64,000 bases of DNA from Streptococcus pseudopneumoniae (lineage in GTDB: Bacteria > Bacillota > Bacilli > Lactobacillales > Streptococcaceae): contig NZ_JVFV01000041.1 of NCBI RefSeq assembly GCF_001073085.1, positions 19,757 through 83,756 of the forward strand, in the 5' to 3' direction. Positions 25,711-34,951 of this stretch are shown in pieces. Both the position numbers and the translations under genes were made by a program. Position 1 is the first letter of the stretch. Each line of letters starts with the position of its first letter. Under the pieces are notes generated by a model. That model had not been told where the DNA came from. It saw only the letters and a program-made list of their open reading frames with translations, and searched no databases.

Positions 25711-25865
25711 AGATTTTAATTGGACTAAAAACAGCGAAATATCAAGGATTTTAAGAACGATATCTACTAATTAAATTATAAAACATGAATTAATAGATTC
25801 TAAATAGGGGAATAATTTAGTTCTGTAATCATTAAAATAATACACCTAACTTTGGTCACCATTTT

Positions 25866-26447
25866 TTAGTTATTCACTCTTTTTTCAGATAGTGTTTTTA
25901 AAGTTATGATGTAAAATGCCGCAATTAAAACACTATACATCATAATCGGAGGATAGACAATTAAGGATAGAATCAATCCCACTCCTTTAATTATTAGGTC
26001 AGGTATCAATAACTTTCTATATTGTGCGGTAGCTTCAAGTAATTCTTTCTGATCTATATTGGGTTTATCAATTACTTTATGTAAAAACCAGTTTGCTACC
26101 GTTGAAACAATAACGATCAGTCCATAAAAGAGCTGTGCCGTATGATTCATGAAATGACTACTAACTATTCCAGTAGCATAGGGCATAAATGAAACAAAAA
26201 ATAAAAGAAATAAATTCCACCAAACAATTTGTTGAGAAATTTTCTCAACCTTTTCCCACAATGTATTTAGTGCCATCCATAACGATCCCAACCAGAAAAA
26301 GGAAAGAAAATAAGCAAAGAAATTTTGCCGTAAATCCCAAAAAGCTTGAAGACTTGGTGTCGTTGGTTTTTCTAACTCTAAAATCAAAATGGTCATAATA
26401 ATTGCTAGAACCGCATCTGTCAATGCAATTAATCTATCTTTCTTCAT
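25866..26447 (-). CDS. TMEM175-like (DUF1211) potassium-channel family protein
   Basis: A 193-aa membrane protein from the ATG at 26445-26447. The first helix carries RLIALTDAVLAIIMTILILE, matching the bacterial TMEM175 signature (R-x3-F-S/T-D-A-V-x-A-I). Six hydrophobic segments are visible, about residues 9-27, 44-62, 74-95, 104-122, 145-163 and 166-184. Bacterial TMEM175 proteins are weakly selective K+ channels. The ribosome binding site is poor (AAAGG, 13 nt away). The gene sits alone between two copies of a duplicated tail inside a broken gene, suggesting it arrived as an insertion. Confidence 0.8.
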   Translation of the reverse strand: MKKDRLIALTDAVLAIIMTILILELEKPTTPSLQAFWDLRQNFFAYFLSFFWLGSLWMALNTLWEKVEKISQQIVWWNLFLLFFVSFMPYATGIVSSHFMNHTAQLFYGLIVIVSTVANWFLHKVIDKPNIDQKELLEATAQYRKLLIPDLIIKGVGLILSLIVYPPIMMYSVLIAAFYIITLKTLSEKRVNN

Positions 26448-26780
26448 CAGATTACATCGCCTTTCATTTTGTAGCATTCCATCTCATCGTATAATATTTA
26501 TTAATCTTAAATATTAGATATTCATTTCATACTTTGAGTACAAACAAGATACACTAAAAAAATGTATCTGTCATATCTTATTTAACTTTAGAAATATTCA
26601 TCCATCTAATTAATAAATTTTAACATATTTCACAATAAATGACTACTATCAAAGATACATTTTCTTTCAAATTCCTCCCTTTTCACTTGATCACTTATTG
26701 TTGCTTAGATTTATCAAGAACAACCAAATTTGTATCAATTTTAAGTATCACCTAGTTACAAAAATTTTGGGGGAAGAGAA

Positions 26781-26813
26781 AAAGCATCCCGTATTTTTGA
26801 TACGAAATGCTTT
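26781..26813 (-). terminator. Terminator belonging to tail copy B
   Basis: AAAGCAT-N3-GTAT and ATAC-N3-ATGCTTT form a long, slightly interrupted stem with a T-rich minus-strand tail. It is downstream of copy B, which therefore keeps its original 3' end. Confidence 0.6.
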
Positions 26814-26832
26814 CAATAAATGTAAATAAGTT

Positions 26833-26891
26833 TTAACGTTTACTAAATTGTGATGCTTTACGAGCTTTCTTTAGACCTGGTTTCCAAAGTA
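26833..26891 (-). repeat. Copy B of the duplicated gene tail
   Basis: On the minus strand it encodes KILWKPGLKKARKASQFSKR and a stop, nearly the same as copy A 1.2 kb away and in the same orientation. Its inner end runs directly into the C-terminal fragment of the broken plus-strand gene. Confidence 0.55.
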
Positions 26892-27212
26892 TTTTGAGTA
26901 TACTTATGGAATTGATGCACCAAAACATTTAGAAAAACTTATTGAAAAAGGATATGCTACCATCGAAACCGCCTTTGACTTACTTGACCATCTAAATAGC
27001 ACCATGAAAAAGAATATCCTGAAGAAGAAGGGAGTTACTGGACTTTCTAAAATGAAGGCTACCGACCTGAATCAAGCCCTTCATGACCATTTTCAGAAGA
27101 AGAATTAGCTGGTCACTTTTCGATTCGCGGTTATAAACTAACTCCAAAAGGTGAACAAGCTCTCAAAGACCATCAAGCAATCATTGACCGCCATCCTAAG
27201 AAGAATCTTTAA
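26878..27212 (+). pseudogene. C-terminal fragment of a broken SAP-like-domain gene, with a frameshift
   Basis: The frame begins WFPKYFEYTYGIDAPKHLEK and continues with LLDHLNSTMKKNILKKKG and TGLSKMKATDLNQALHDHF, a segment resembling a SAP-type helix-loop-helix. A one-base loss near 27091-27094 throws it to a premature stop. In the next frame the protein resumes EEELAGHFSIRGYKLTPKGE and ends RHPKKNL at a TAA at 27212. There is no start codon, because the upstream part is cut at the repeat junction. The gene is clearly dead. Confidence 0.65.
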
Positions 27213-27237
27213 TCAACCAAGTCAGGTTGATTTTTTT
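27211..27237 (+). terminator. Terminator of the broken gene
   Basis: AATCAACC (27211-27218) pairs perfectly with GGTTGATT (27225-27232), followed by five Ts. Confidence 0.9.
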
Positions 27238-27274
27238 GTAAATCATTTAAAACACTTATAAATCATTACATTTA

Positions 27275-27303
27275 TTGACAATCACTTACGAAAGAGGTAT
27301 ATT
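27275..27303 (+). promoter_or_regulatory. Promoter of the DeoR-HAD operon
   Basis: TTGACA (27275-27280), 17-bp spacer, TATATT (27298-27303). Confidence 0.85.
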
Positions 27304-27325
27304 AGTATTAAAAGAGGGAATTCAT

Positions 27326-28069
27326 ATGTACCAAGAACAACGATTAGAAGAAATCATTAAACTTTTAGAGGATAGAGGAAGTCTATCAGCAAAAGAAATG
27401 GTTGACCATTTCCATGTTTCCAAAGATACCATCCGTAGAGATTTTGCTATTCTCGCAAAGGAGAAACGAGCAAAAAGAACTCATGGAGGTTTATTGCCAA
27501 TCCCAAAGCAAAGGATTCTTGGTTATAAAGGTCGAGCAGAACAGTCTTCCAAAGAAAAAGAGAAAATTGCCCATTTAGCTACCCAACTTATTTCTGATTC
27601 ACAATTAATTTTCTATGATGTTTCAACAACTGTACTTGAGTTAGCAAAAATAACAGATAAAAAAGTTACTATTTTCAGCCATTCATTGGATAATGCACTG
27701 GTCTTAGGAGAAAATGAAAATGTCGTTTTTCACATTATCGGTGGACGATTTCATAAAAAGAATCGTTTCTATTACTCATTAGAAGAATCCGAATCTTTGA
27801 ATAGAATTAAATTTGACTTAGCATTTTTTGGTGCAGCTAGTCTTTCAGACGGACAAGTTAGCTTTGAGGATCAAGAAGATGTTCTAATGAAAAAAAGAGC
27901 ATTTAAAACCAGTAAAATTCGCGTCTTGTTAGCTGAAACCAGCAAGATAAACAAACACTCTCATTATATTCTTTCCGAACTTACTGATTTTGATTATTGG
28001 ATTACAGACAAAGAACCCGACATAGAAATTCAACAATCTTTAGATGGTAAAACAACTATTCTATTTTAA
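27326..28069 (+). CDS. DeoR/GlpR-family transcriptional regulator
   Basis: A 247-aa repressor from the ATG at 27326 (AAGAGGGAATTCAT upstream); a longer frame would start in the promoter. The N-terminal helix-turn-helix is LSAKEMVDHFHVSKDTIRRD, followed by the family hallmark RTHGGLL. The sensor domain includes IFYDVSTTVLELA, IGGRFHKK and FFGAASLSDG, for binding a phosphorylated sugar. It is followed 13 bp later by a Cof-type phosphatase, so it probably controls a sugar-phosphate response of unknown substrate. Confidence 0.92.
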   Translation: MYQEQRLEEIIKLLEDRGSLSAKEMVDHFHVSKDTIRRDFAILAKEKRAKRTHGGLLPIPKQRILGYKGRAEQSSKEKEKIAHLATQLISDSQLIFYDVSTTVLELAKITDKKVTIFSHSLDNALVLGENENVVFHIIGGRFHKKNRFYYSLEESESLNRIKFDLAFFGAASLSDGQVSFEDQEDVLMKKRAFKTSKIRVLLAETSKINKHSHYILSELTDFDYWITDKEPDIEIQQSLDGKTTILF

Positions 28070-28082
28070 AAAGGAGAAACAT

Positions 28083-28895
28083 ATGTCAGTAATAAAATTA
28101 ATCATGAGTGATATCGATGGTACCATTTTAGACCAAAATCACCAATTAGACTCTCATTTACTAGAGCTTATGCCACTTTTGAAACAAAGTGAAATTCCTT
28201 TTGTTTTAGCTTCTGCTAGATCTCCTCTCGGTATAGCGCCAATTTCGAAAGAACTGGGGATTACAAGTTTTCCAATGGCAAGTTATAATGGTGCTCTCAT
28301 TAGTATAGGAGATAAAATTCTGAGTCAGCATACTATTAATAAAAAGGAATTACTCTTACTACATGATTTTTTAACAAAAGAATTTCCGACAGTTTCAATT
28401 AATGTTTATTCTGGAAAAAATTGGTACGTAAATGCTTTAGATAAATGGGTAGAAATTGAAGCACAGATTACTGGAGAGAGCCCAAAAGTTACTTCACTAG
28501 CAGATTTTCTTCAGGAAGAAAAGAATCTTATTCATAAACTTTTACTAATAGATAACGCAGCTACCATCCAGAAACTTAAAGAGACATTAGCAACAATAGA
28601 TTTCCCTCAAACTGACTTTTACCTTTCGAAGGATAACTATCTTGAAGTCACACATAATCAAGTCTCAAAAAAACAAGCTCTGTTAGAATTAGCCAACTAT
28701 TATCAACTATCACTCACTGAAATTATGAGTATTGGAGATAATTATAACGACATTCCAATGATAGAGACCGCTGGACTTGGTGTTGCAATGGGAAATGCTC
28801 CTACAGATGTTAAAGTCTGTGCAAATAAAGTAACAGATTCTAATGATCAAAATGGGGTAAGTAAGGCCATAAAATTGTATGTACTATCGGAATGA
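28083..28895 (+). CDS. Cof-type HAD-superfamily phosphatase
   Basis: A 270-aa haloacid-dehalogenase hydrolase, type IIB (Cof/YidA). Motif I is MSDIDGTIL near residue 8, with the Asp nucleophile and the +2 acid. Motif II is SARS, motif III includes the Lys of SKKQALLEL, and motif IV is GDNYNDIPMI near residue 219. The end GVAMGNAPTDVKVCANKVT is typical. The ATG at 28083 follows AAAAAGGAGAAACAT. Family members dephosphorylate sugar phosphates or flavin/pyridoxal phosphates. It is coupled with the DeoR regulator. Confidence 0.92.
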   Translation: MSVIKLIMSDIDGTILDQNHQLDSHLLELMPLLKQSEIPFVLASARSPLGIAPISKELGITSFPMASYNGALISIGDKILSQHTINKKELLLLHDFLTKEFPTVSINVYSGKNWYVNALDKWVEIEAQITGESPKVTSLADFLQEEKNLIHKLLLIDNAATIQKLKETLATIDFPQTDFYLSKDNYLEVTHNQVSKKQALLELANYYQLSLTEIMSIGDNYNDIPMIETAGLGVAMGNAPTDVKVCANKVTDSNDQNGVSKAIKLYVLSE

Positions 28896-28909
28896 TCACA
28901 ATTGAATAT

Positions 28910-28938
28910 TTGAAATCCACTTTCAATTAGGGTACAAT
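28910..28938 (+). promoter_or_regulatory. slrA promoter
   Basis: TTGAAA (28910-28915), 17-bp spacer, TACAAT (28933-28938) preceded by GGG. Confidence 0.75.
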
Positions 28939-28966
28939 GGTAGAAATGATTTTTGAAAGGATTACC

Positions 28967-29773
28967 ATGAAAAAAATAGCAACACTTCTATTAATCTCAA
29001 CTTTTGCCCTCGCTGGATGTAGCAGTATCCAACGTAGTCTCCGAGGGGATGACTATGTAGATTCTAGCTTGGCTGCTGAAGAAAGTTCCAAAGCAGCTGC
29101 CCAATCTGCCAAGGATCTCAAAGACGCCTTGACAAATGAGAATGCTAACTTCCCACAACTCTCTAAGGAAGTTGCTGAAGACGAAGCTGAAGTCATTCTC
29201 CACACCAGTCAAGGAGATATCCGTATCAAACTCTTTCCAAAGCTAGCTCCACTTGCGGTTGAAAATTTCCTAACTCACGCAAAAGAAGGCTACTATAATG
29301 GTGTTACCTTCCACCGAGTGATCGATGGCTTCATGGTCCAGACTGGTGATCCAAAAGGGGATGGTACTGGTGGTGAATCCATCTGGCATGATAAGGATAA
29401 GACTAAAGACCAGGGAACTGGTTTCAAGAGCGAAATCTCTCCGTATCTCTATAACATTCGTGGTTCTCTCTCTATGGCCAATACTGGTCAACCAAATTCA
29501 AACGGTAGCCAGTTCTTCATCAACCAAAATACGACGGATATTTCTGCCAAACTCCCTACAAGTAGCTATCCAAAGAAAATTATCGAAGCCTACAAAGAAG
29601 GTGGAAATCCTAGTCTAGACGGTAAGCATCCTGTCTTTGGTCAAGTCATCGACGGTATGGATGTTGTTGACAAGATTGCCAAGGCTGAAAAAGACGAAAA
29701 AGACAAACCAACTACTGCTATCACTATTGACAGTATCGAAATTGTTAAGGACTACGATTTCAGTAAAAAATAG
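28967..29773 (+). CDS. slrA: Cyclophilin-type peptidyl-prolyl isomerase lipoprotein SlrA
   Basis: Surface lipoprotein that catalyses proline isomerisation; in pneumococcus SlrA aids colonisation. It has 268 aa from the ATG at 28967 (GAAAGGATTACC upstream). A short lipoprotein signal peptide ends in the lipobox LAGC near residues 14-17. After a helical linker, the cyclophilin domain (about residues 72-265) shows [15 protein letters not shown], with the Arg of the active site, and [20 protein letters not shown]. Other motifs are [10 protein letters not shown] and MDVVDKI. Four bp separate the -35 region from the upstream gene context, so it has its own promoter. Confidence 0.93.
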   Translation: MKKIATLLLISTFALAGCSSIQRSLRGDDYVDSSLAAEESSKAAAQSAKDLKDALTNENANFPQLSKEVAEDEAEVILHTSQGDIRIKLFPKLAPLAVENFLTHAKEGYYNGVTFHRVIDGFMVQTGDPKGDGTGGESIWHDKDKTKDQGTGFKSEISPYLYNIRGSLSMANTGQPNSNGSQFFINQNTTDISAKLPTSSYPKKIIEAYKEGGNPSLDGKHPVFGQVIDGMDVVDKIAKAEKDEKDKPTTAITIDSIEIVKDYDFSKK

Positions 29774-29801
29774 GATGACCCCAAAATAAGGAGATGAGAC
29801 A

Positions 29802-30041
29802 ATGATTTTATTCTGGGGTTCGAAAGGTTACCAAAAGGTCTTAGGACATACTCAAACCACTATCGAGTGTGGTCACTGTAACAATACCGACACTTGGGAA
29901 ATTTCAGAAACTGGACGTAAGTTTACTCTTTACTGGATTCCACTCTTTCCTTACGGAAAAACTTATTTCGTTTCTTGCCCTATTTGTCACTACGGTAAAG
30001 AAATCCAAAAATCTGATATTGAAACCTATTTGAATTACTAG
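29802..30041 (+). CDS. Zinc-ribbon domain protein
   Basis: A 79-aa protein with two Cys pairs, ECGHCNN near residue 24 and SCPICHYG near residue 58, forming a zinc ribbon. The connecting part (RKFTLYWIPLFPYGKTYFV) is aromatic-rich as in the small zinc-ribbon 15-type family. No other function can be read. The ATG follows AAGGAGATGAGACA. It lies 28 bp after slrA, probably on the same transcript, and ends at a strong terminator. Confidence 0.85.
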   Translation: MILFWGSKGYQKVLGHTQTTIECGHCNNTDTWEISETGRKFTLYWIPLFPYGKTYFVSCPICHYGKEIQKSDIETYLNY

Positions 30042-30043
30042 CC

Positions 30044-30075
30044 AAAAAGCCAAGTCACACAGACTTGGCTTTTTC
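30044..30075. terminator. Bidirectional terminator
   Basis: AAAAAGCCAAGTC (30044-30056) pairs with GACTTGGCTTTTT (30062-30074). It serves the plus-strand zinc-ribbon gene and the convergent ABC-F gene. Confidence 0.92.
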
Positions 30076-30102
30076 CTATTCTAGTTTTGCGAGTTTCTCT
30101 AT

Positions 30103-31644
30103 TTATGTTAGCTCATTGAAATCCCAAATTTGATCCATCCAGCCTTCATAGAAGTCTGGTTCGTGGCAAACCATAAGGATTGAGCCCTTATACTCTTTTA
30201 GAGCTCGTTTGAGCTCATCCTTAGCATCCACATCCAAGTGGTTGGTCGGCTCGTCCAGCACTAAAACGTTGTTTTCACGATTCATCAGGAGACAGAAACG
30301 AACCTTGGCTTGTTCCCCACCTGACAAGACCTGAATCTGGCTTTCGATGTGCTTAGTCGTCAAGCCACAGCGGGCAAGAGCTGCACGAACTTCTGCTTGA
30401 TTGAGTGCCGGAAAGGCATTCCAGACTGCTTCCAGTGGTGTCTGACGATTGCCACCTTCCACTTCTTGTTCAAAGTAGCCAAGTTCTAGGTAGTCACCAC
30501 GCTCAACTTCCCCAGCAATAGGTGGAATAATCCCCAAAAGACTCTTCAAGAGGGTTGTTTTCCCGATACCGTTGGCACCGATGATCGCAACCTTTTGATT
30601 GCGCTCAAAGGTAAGATGTAATGGTTTAGTAAGAGGACGATCATAACCAATCTGCAAGTCCTTAGCTTGGAAGATAAAGCGACCTGGTGTACGTGCAGAT
30701 TTAAATTCAAAGGATGGCTTTGGCTTTTCGCTTTGGAGTTCGATGATATCCATCTTGTCTAATTTCTTTTGACGAGACATGGCCATGTTACGAGTAGCAA
30801 CACGCGCCTTATTACGGGCTACGAAATCCTTGAGATCCGCAATTTCTTTCTGTTGACGTTCATAGGCTGCTTCCAATTGCGATTTCTTCATAGCATAGAC
30901 TTCTTGGAACTGGTAGTAATCGCCTGAATAACGTGTCAACTGCTGATTTTCTACATGATAGACGATATTGATAACGTCGTTGAGGAAAGGAATATCGTGT
31001 GAAATAAGAACAAAGGCATTCTCATAGTTCTGGAGATAGCGCTTGAGCCAGTCGATATGCTCAGCATCCAAGTAGTTGGTTGGCTCGTCCAGAAGCAAGA
31101 TATCTGGCTTTTCAAGGAGGAGTTTCGCTAATAATACCTTGGTTCTTTGTCCACCTGACAAGGCTGTTACATCCGTATCCATCCCAAAGTCCATGACACC
31201 AAGAGCACGCGCCACTTCATCAATCTTTGCATCTAAGGTATAGAAATCACGACTTTCCAAACGGTCCTGAAGTTCACCAACTTCTTCCATCAATGCATCA
31301 ATATCAGCTCCCTCTTCTGCCATTTCCATGTAGAGTTCATTGATACGTGCTTCTGCCTTAAATAACTCATCAAAAGCAGTACGAAGGACATCACGCACGG
31401 TTTGGCCTTCTTTTAACACAGCGTGCTGGTCAAGGTAGCCTGCAGTCACATATTTAGACCATTCCACCTTACCTTCATCAGGTAACATTTTACCAGTTAC
31501 GATGCTCATGAAGGTTGATTTTCCTTCACCGTTAGCACCAACTAATCCGATGTGTTCACCTTTAAGGAGACGGAAGGACACGTCTTCAAAAATCGCACGG
31601 TCACCAAAACCGTGACTCAAATTTTTAACTTCTAAGATACTCAT
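30103..31644 (-). CDS. ABC-F family ATPase (YbiT/YkpA-like)
   Basis: A 513-aa cytosolic protein with two ABC ATPase cassettes and no membrane part. ABC-F proteins act on the ribosome, for example relieving stalled translation or giving antibiotic protection. Cassette 1 has Walker A GANGEGKST near residue 36, signature LSGGQRTKVLLAKLL and Walker B LLLDEPTNYLD. The inter-domain linker (residues about 245-300) is the P-site tRNA-interaction motif region (KKSQLEAAYERQQKEIADLK). Cassette 2 has GANGIGKTT and LSGGEQAKVRFCLL, with VLDEPTNHLD. It is the last gene of the yutD-rlmN-vanZ operon. Confidence 0.93.
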   Translation of the reverse strand: MSILEVKNLSHGFGDRAIFEDVSFRLLKGEHIGLVGANGEGKSTFMSIVTGKMLPDEGKVEWSKYVTAGYLDQHAVLKEGQTVRDVLRTAFDELFKAEARINELYMEMAEEGADIDALMEEVGELQDRLESRDFYTLDAKIDEVARALGVMDFGMDTDVTALSGGQRTKVLLAKLLLEKPDILLLDEPTNYLDAEHIDWLKRYLQNYENAFVLISHDIPFLNDVINIVYHVENQQLTRYSGDYYQFQEVYAMKKSQLEAAYERQQKEIADLKDFVARNKARVATRNMAMSRQKKLDKMDIIELQSEKPKPSFEFKSARTPGRFIFQAKDLQIGYDRPLTKPLHLTFERNQKVAIIGANGIGKTTLLKSLLGIIPPIAGEVERGDYLELGYFEQEVEGGNRQTPLEAVWNAFPALNQAEVRAALARCGLTTKHIESQIQVLSGGEQAKVRFCLLMNRENNVLVLDEPTNHLDVDAKDELKRALKEYKGSILMVCHEPDFYEGWMDQIWDFNELT

Positions 31645-31645
31645 T

Positions 31646-32119
31646 TTAATTCCTTATCTTGTGTTTATGTAGTAGTTTATAGAGGATCCAAGCTAGGTAG
31701 CCACCCAAAGTATTGGTCCACAAATCATCAATCTCAAAGACCCGATTAAAATCAAAGAAAAAGTCTAAAGCTAGCTGTGTGCACTCGATGCTTAAGCTCA
31801 ATAAAAAGCTTAACAAAATCACTTTCTTTGTTTTTCTTAATCTAGGATTGAGATAGAGAAGCTGGAAAATCAATGGAAAAAGCAAGAGGATATTTAAGGC
31901 ATTCTGCAAAAAAATCCAAAACAGCTGTAAAAGGCTGGTTACTTCTCCAAGTTTCCAAAAGGAGTTAAAAGGCGTCAAAAGAAAAACCAGGCGTCCAAGA
32001 TGTTGAATACCTGGAGTTTCCACTCCTGTAGGAAGTTGAGGTTGGGGAGTAAAGCAAAAACAGACGATACTAAGACTGTATAAAAGCACTCCAAAGCTTA
32101 GTAATGTTTTTCGATTCAT
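31646..32119 (-). CDS. VanZ family membrane protein
   Basis: A 157-aa protein with about four hydrophobic helices (residues 5-22, 65-88, 96-113 and 134-150). SIECTQLALDFFFDFNRVFEIDDLWTNTLGG (residues about 110-140) is the VanZ signature, with the conserved acidic E..Q and R.FDxxDxxxNxxG pattern. VanZ proteins have been linked to teicoplanin and lipoglycopeptide resistance, but most chromosomal copies are uncharacterised. It lies 1 bp from the genes on both sides, so it is fully operonic with rlmN and ABC-F. Confidence 0.88.
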   Translation of the reverse strand: MNRKTLLSFGVLLYSLSIVCFCFTPQPQLPTGVETPGIQHLGRLVFLLTPFNSFWKLGEVTSLLQLFWIFLQNALNILLLFPLIFQLLYLNPRLRKTKKVILLSFLLSLSIECTQLALDFFFDFNRVFEIDDLWTNTLGGYLAWILYKLLHKHKIRN

Positions 32120-32120
32120 C

Positions 32121-33206
32121 TTATGGATTTACTTCAGCTACTGCTTTTTGACGATCACGCTTCATGGTATTTGAACGCAACTGTCCACAAGCCGCATCGA
32201 TATCTGTACCATGTTCCTGGCGAACGACACAGTTGACACCTTTTTTCTTGAGTGTATCATAGAAGGCCATGACACGCTCTTTAGGGCTTCGGCTATACTG
32301 ATCATGCTCACTAACTGGGTTGTAAGGGATCAAATTGACATAAGACAATTTCTTAATGTTCTTAAGCAATTCTGCCAACTCAAGTGCCTGTTCTACTCCG
32401 TCATTGACTTCATTTAGCATGATATACTCAAAAGTTACACGGCGGTTGGTTGTTTCGATGTAATACTCGATAGCTGCAAAGAGCTTTTCAATCGGAAAGG
32501 CACGGTTAATCTTCATGATGCTTGAACGCAGTTCATTGTTTGGAGCATGAAGAGAAACAGCAAGGTTAACCTGTACTCCTTCATTAGCAAATTCACGGAT
32601 TTTGTGAGCCAAGCCAGAAGTTGAAACAGTGATATGACGAGCACCGATAGCCATTCCCTTATCGTCGTTGATAGTACGGATAAAGTTCAAGACGTTATTG
32701 TAGTTATCAAATGGCTCTCCGATACCCATTACAACGATATGGCTTACACGTTCATCTTGTCCACGTTCGTCAAAATACTTTTGAACCAACATAATTTGGG
32801 CAACAATTTCTCCATTATTGAGGTCACGTTGTTTCTTGATCAAGCCTGATGCACAGAAGGTACAACCGATATTGCATCCTACCTGAGTGGTTACACAGAC
32901 TGATAAACCATAGTGCTGACGCATAAGCACTGTCTCAATTAGCATACCATCTGGCAACTCAAAGAGGTACTTGACAGTACCATCGGCTGACTCTTGCACA
33001 ATGCGTTGTTTCAAAGGATTTACCACAAATTGATCATTGAGTTTGGCAATCAAATCCTTAGACAAGTTGGTCATTTCTTCAAATGATTGAACACGTTTAC
33101 GGTAAAGCCATTCCCAGATTTGATCAGCACGGAATTTCTTTTCTCCTTGCTCCAAGACCCACTCTTGCATTCCTTGACGTGTTAAACTATAAATCGACGG
33201 TTTCAT
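32121..33206 (-). CDS. rlmN: Dual-specificity 23S rRNA A2503 / tRNA A37 methyltransferase
   Basis: Radical-SAM methyltransferase that makes 2-methyladenosine. It has 361 aa. The cluster-binding motif is [11 protein letters not shown] near residue 113 (three Cys). The catalytic methyl-carrier and resolving cysteines are in the radical-SAM body and the C-terminal AACGQLR. The SAM-binding [12 protein letters not shown] and [17 protein letters not shown] are present. The start lies 16 bp after the yutD stop. It is co-transcribed with yutD, vanZ and the ABC-F gene. Confidence 0.96.
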   Translation of the reverse strand: MKPSIYSLTRQGMQEWVLEQGEKKFRADQIWEWLYRKRVQSFEEMTNLSKDLIAKLNDQFVVNPLKQRIVQESADGTVKYLFELPDGMLIETVLMRQHYGLSVCVTTQVGCNIGCTFCASGLIKKQRDLNNGEIVAQIMLVQKYFDERGQDERVSHIVVMGIGEPFDNYNNVLNFIRTINDDKGMAIGARHITVSTSGLAHKIREFANEGVQVNLAVSLHAPNNELRSSIMKINRAFPIEKLFAAIEYYIETTNRRVTFEYIMLNEVNDGVEQALELAELLKNIKKLSYVNLIPYNPVSEHDQYSRSPKERVMAFYDTLKKKGVNCVVRQEHGTDIDAACGQLRSNTMKRDRQKAVAEVNP

Positions 33207-33222
33207 CTTTTCTCCTTATTTT

Positions 33223-33756
33223 CTAGTCCTTCTTACGGATAACGAAATGACGTTGCCCCTTATCTTCTTTCTGAGATTTCTGTTCTTTTGAACGGCGTCT
33301 ATTTCTCTTATCTGTATGATTTTTTTTCTTACTTTGAGAAGTCTTTTTCCCTTTGCGAGAGTCCTTTTCTTCCTCTTTTTTGCGCATCTTTTGGTCAAAT
33401 GGTGCTCGTTTAGGAACTTCATTTTCTAGAACAAAATAGGCACATCCATAGCTACAATACTCTAGTAGGTAGTCTTGCAAGCGACTGATTTTTTCTAAAG
33501 ATTCTTCAGCTCGTTCATTCTTATAAAATCCCCGTAAGCGTAACTGCTCATTACTCCAGTCTCCTACGATATAGTCGAACTTGGTCAAAACTTCTGAAAA
33601 ACGTTGAGTAAAAGCTGTTGCATCAAAAGCATCCTTGCTATTTTCAACTAGAGTAAAAACAAAATCTTCAGCTTCCACTCTGTTTCCAGTCAGTTGAAAT
33701 TCGGGACCAGGGAATTTATTGTAATTATATAATTCGGGTGCAATTTCTTTACGCAT
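33223..33756 (-). CDS. YutD family protein
   Basis: A 177-aa protein of the YutD/DUF1027 family, found in many Firmicutes beside rlmN. The N-terminal domain (residues 1-130) contains NRVEAEDFVFTLVENSKDAFD, DYIVGDWSNEQLRLRGFY and YLLEYCSYGCAYFVLEN. The C-terminal 45 residues are extremely basic (KGKKTSQSKKKNHTDKRNRRR), suggesting RNA or ribosome contact. I used the ATG at 33754-33756, which has AAAGGAAGATT upstream; a TTG at 33771 would lie inside that ribosome binding site. No enzymatic function is known to me. Confidence 0.87.
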   Translation of the reverse strand: MRKEIAPELYNYNKFPGPEFQLTGNRVEAEDFVFTLVENSKDAFDATAFTQRFSEVLTKFDYIVGDWSNEQLRLRGFYKNERAEESLEKISRLQDYLLEYCSYGCAYFVLENEVPKRAPFDQKMRKKEEEKDSRKGKKTSQSKKKNHTDKRNRRRSKEQKSQKEDKGQRHFVIRKKD

Positions 33757-33892
33757 AATCTTCCTTTTCAACGATTACTTAATACTCTATTCTACCATAT
33801 TTTCGCCACATTTTCACCTTTAGTATTAAAATGAAAAAAATCTGACGATTTTAGCATTGATTAGCTGAAGGTTACTCCATTTTTAAAACAAG

Positions 33893-33919
33893 AAAAAACT
33901 GGGAATTCCCAGTTTTTTA
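33893..33919 (-). terminator. Aquaglyceroporin gene terminator
   Basis: AAAAACTGGGAATTCCCAGTTTTTT (33894-33918) is a perfect palindrome with A/T-tracts on both sides. Confidence 0.88.
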
Positions 33920-33923
33920 ATGA

Positions 33924-34793
33924 TTACATATAAAGGAACTTGAAGAGCATTACTGCTGTAATACCAGCCGCAATCGGTGCAACTACTGGTACCCAAGCAT
34001 ACCACCATTTTGAATCTCCCTTGTGTTCACCAAGGATTGATTTTGGAAGGAAGGCATGAAGGAGACGTGGTCCAAGGTCACGAGCTGGGTTCAAACCTGG
34101 CCCTGTAGGTCCACCAAGAGAGGCAACCAATGCCATAACCAAGAAACCTAGTCCTAAGTGAGCTACAGAAAGACCTGCAGTTGTATGTGGTGCCACTTGT
34201 GCTTTCACAGCGATTTGTGATAAGTCAAGTGTTTGGCCAGATTGGCTAGCCATTTGTTTCATGTATTGGAGAACTTCAGCACCAAAAAAGTTCTTTGTCA
34301 TACCAAGTGCTGCAAAGAAGAGAACGAATGAACCAACAAACTCGTTGATAAAACCGTTAACTGTTGCTGCAAAGCGTGATTCTTTTGTACCTTGGTCAAT
34401 ACTTGAAATTGTTGAGAATGTTCCCAAGATATTGTTTGCTTTTTCAGTTTGCAAGTAGTATGGACGGTGAGTTGCAACAACCAAGGCTTGTCCGAAGATT
34501 GCTCCCAAGACTTGTGCAACGATGTATGGTACTACTTGTGCCCAAGGGAAAAGTCCGCTAACTGCTAGACCAAGAGTGAAGGCTGGGTTGATGTGGTTAC
34601 CAGAAACATTACCAAACATCAAGGCAGGGATCATAACCCCCATACCGTAACCAACAGCGATAACGAGCCAGCCACTTTGGTGACCTTTCGTACCTTTAAG
34701 TTCAACGTTGGCAACTGCACCATTTCCCAAGATGATCAAGATGGCTGTTCCCAAAAATTCAGTGGCATATTTGACTGCCCATGCGAAATCCAT
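33924..34793 (-). CDS. MIP-family aquaglyceroporin (GlpF/Gla-like)
   Basis: A 289-aa membrane channel for glycerol and/or water. Both NPA boxes are present: HINPAFTLG near residue 67 and GLNPARDLG near residue 236, each at the end of a half-helix. Six transmembrane segments can be followed, roughly residues 12-32, 41-62, 86-108, 145-165, 210-230 and 268-288. Residues GLNPARD in the second box, with D after R, are the glycerol-facilitator form. The loop between helices 4 and 5 is long, as in lactococcal Gla. The ATG follows AAGGAGAATCTATCA. Confidence 0.93.
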   Translation of the reverse strand: MDFAWAVKYATEFLGTAILIILGNGAVANVELKGTKGHQSGWLVIAVGYGMGVMIPALMFGNVSGNHINPAFTLGLAVSGLFPWAQVVPYIVAQVLGAIFGQALVVATHRPYYLQTEKANNILGTFSTISSIDQGTKESRFAATVNGFINEFVGSFVLFFAALGMTKNFFGAEVLQYMKQMASQSGQTLDLSQIAVKAQVAPHTTAGLSVAHLGLGFLVMALVASLGGPTGPGLNPARDLGPRLLHAFLPKSILGEHKGDSKWWYAWVPVVAPIAAGITAVMLFKFLYM

Positions 34794-34904
34794 TGATAGA
34801 TTCTCCTTAATATTTTTTAGACAATCCCTATTCTATCAATTTTTAAGCCTTTTAGCAACAGATTTTCTAAAAGAATACTGCGGGAAAACGCTTTTATTTT
34901 GGTT

Positions 34905-34941
34905 CTTAAAAAAAGACCTAACAAACTAGGTTTGTTAGGTC
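34905..34941 (-). terminator. Terminator of the esterase/ATP-grasp operon
   Basis: GACCTAACAAA (34915-34925) pairs with TTTGTTAGGTC (34931-34941). The minus-direction tail is seven Ts. Confidence 0.92.
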
Positions 34942-34951
34942 AAAATTTTGA

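Noticed and set aside
25651..25770. A real small gene (40 codons) ending KARKASQFSKR
   Set aside because: No start codon with a ribosome binding site; the same tail repeats 1.2 kb away, so both are better read as remnants.
25866..26447. An insertion sequence between the duplicated tails
   Set aside because: No transposase frame, no terminal inverted repeats and no target duplication could be seen; the only complete gene there is the TMEM175-like one.
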